From contig JACCFC020000002.1 of NCBI GenBank assembly GCA_020830965.2, forward strand, positions 62,001 through 126,000: a stretch of 64,000 nucleotides of DNA, given 5' to 3'. The DNA is from Neisseriaceae bacterium TC5R-5. Its GTDB lineage: Bacteria > Pseudomonadota > Gammaproteobacteria > Burkholderiales > Chromobacteriaceae. The notes beneath the pieces are model-generated. The model worked only from the letters and a program-made list of their open reading frames with translations. It was not told the origin of the DNA and did no database searches. Positions 63,820-64,000 of this stretch are shown one piece after another. A program made the translations under genes and the position numbers. How positions within the stretch are numbered: position 1 is the first letter of the stretch; the number at the start of each line of letters is the position of its first letter.

Positions 63820-64000
63820 TCACTCTAGACGTCACCATACTCGGCTGCGGCTCCAGCAGTGGCACCCCGGCACTGGGTTGCGACTGCCCCACCTGCCGCT
63901 CCAGCGACCCACGCAATCAACGCACCCGTACCAGCGCCTATATCAAAGTGGGCGAGCAGGGCCTGCTGATAGACACCGGCCCCGACCTGCGGCAGCAAGC
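63816..64000 (+). CDS. MBL-fold metallohydrolase (PhnP-like), 3' end off window
   Basis: A TTG start overlaps the TatD gene stop by four bases; the frame is open to the window edge (61 codons). LGCGSSSGTPALGCDCPTCR and LIDTGPDLRQQ are the start of the PhnP/PqqB-like metallo-beta-lactamase fold, with cysteines of the N-terminal zinc site. The metal-binding HxHxDH lies beyond the window. Confidence 0.85.
   Translation, partial: MITLDVTILGCGSSSGTPALGCDCPTCRSSDPRNQRTRTSAYIKVGEQGLLIDTGPDLRQQ

Overview
The window looks like chromosome from a betaproteobacterium of the order Neisseriales (Chromobacteriaceae or Chitinibacteraceae type). The basis is the mlaFEDC operon, dapC/dapD, a Gcr-family membrane protein, pyrBI with a translated attenuator leader, and an ECF sigma factor with a small ZAS anti-sigma protein next to a DUF692 locus. 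This assignment is inferred from gene content; no marker gene allows a species call.

Layout. 1-2789: mlaFEDC lipid transport, minus strand, mlaC cut by the window edge. 2929-5019: dapC-dapD lysine biosynthesis. 5120-5231: a 112-bp MITE touching the stop codon of a Gcr-family gene (5231-7294). 7559-8353: rsmA. 8445-11635: gltIJKL glutamate/aspartate uptake. 11823-13161: two secreted pilin-like paralogues. 13209-15455: phage debris (tail-fibre assembly gene, tail fibre, possible C4-like RNA, an ORF broken by TGA). 15426-19642: housekeeping (MidA/NDUFAF7-like methyltransferase, pteridine reductase-like SDR, suhB, rsmE). 19748-21823: chemoreceptor. 21917-23478: pyrBI behind a transcription attenuator crossed by a leader-peptide ORF. 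23587-25482: acetyltransferase, DUF2059 and DUF1795 proteins. 25753-30502: type I secretion operon with no visible substrate. 30746-32824: ompR-envZ. 32810-34100: yaeQ and a lysozyme-inhibitor-like protein. 34235-35747: rhlE behind a structured leader. 35884-37463: autotransporter pseudogene. 37591-41389: sulfate ABC transporter.

41691-53180 is a complete type I-E CRISPR-Cas system on the minus strand: cas3-cse1-cse2-cas6e-cas7e-cas5e-cas1-cas2, then an array of 53 repeats and 52 spacers. Two points stand out. cas6e lies between cse2 and cas7e, unlike the E. coli order. The first spacer base on the crRNA strand is a pyrimidine in 51 of 52 spacers, which suggests the acquisition PAM ends in a pyrimidine.

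53588-56106 is the strongest candidate for an under-described system: a secreted 89-residue Cys-repeat peptide (heptads of the type DASCSKK), a DUF692 multinuclear iron oxidative enzyme, a one-domain DUF2063/HvfC-like partner, a DoxX-like membrane protein, an ECF sigma factor and a 60-residue ZAS anti-sigma protein. It reads as a bufferin/HvfA-type RiPP metallophore operon that controls itself through its own ECF pair.

56209-56631 holds an integrase stub beside tRNA-Arg(CCT), the scar of a lost island. 56643-64000 returns to core genes: ispB, rplU-rpmA, obgE, mltG-tmk-holB-pilZ-tatD and the start of an MBL-fold hydrolase.
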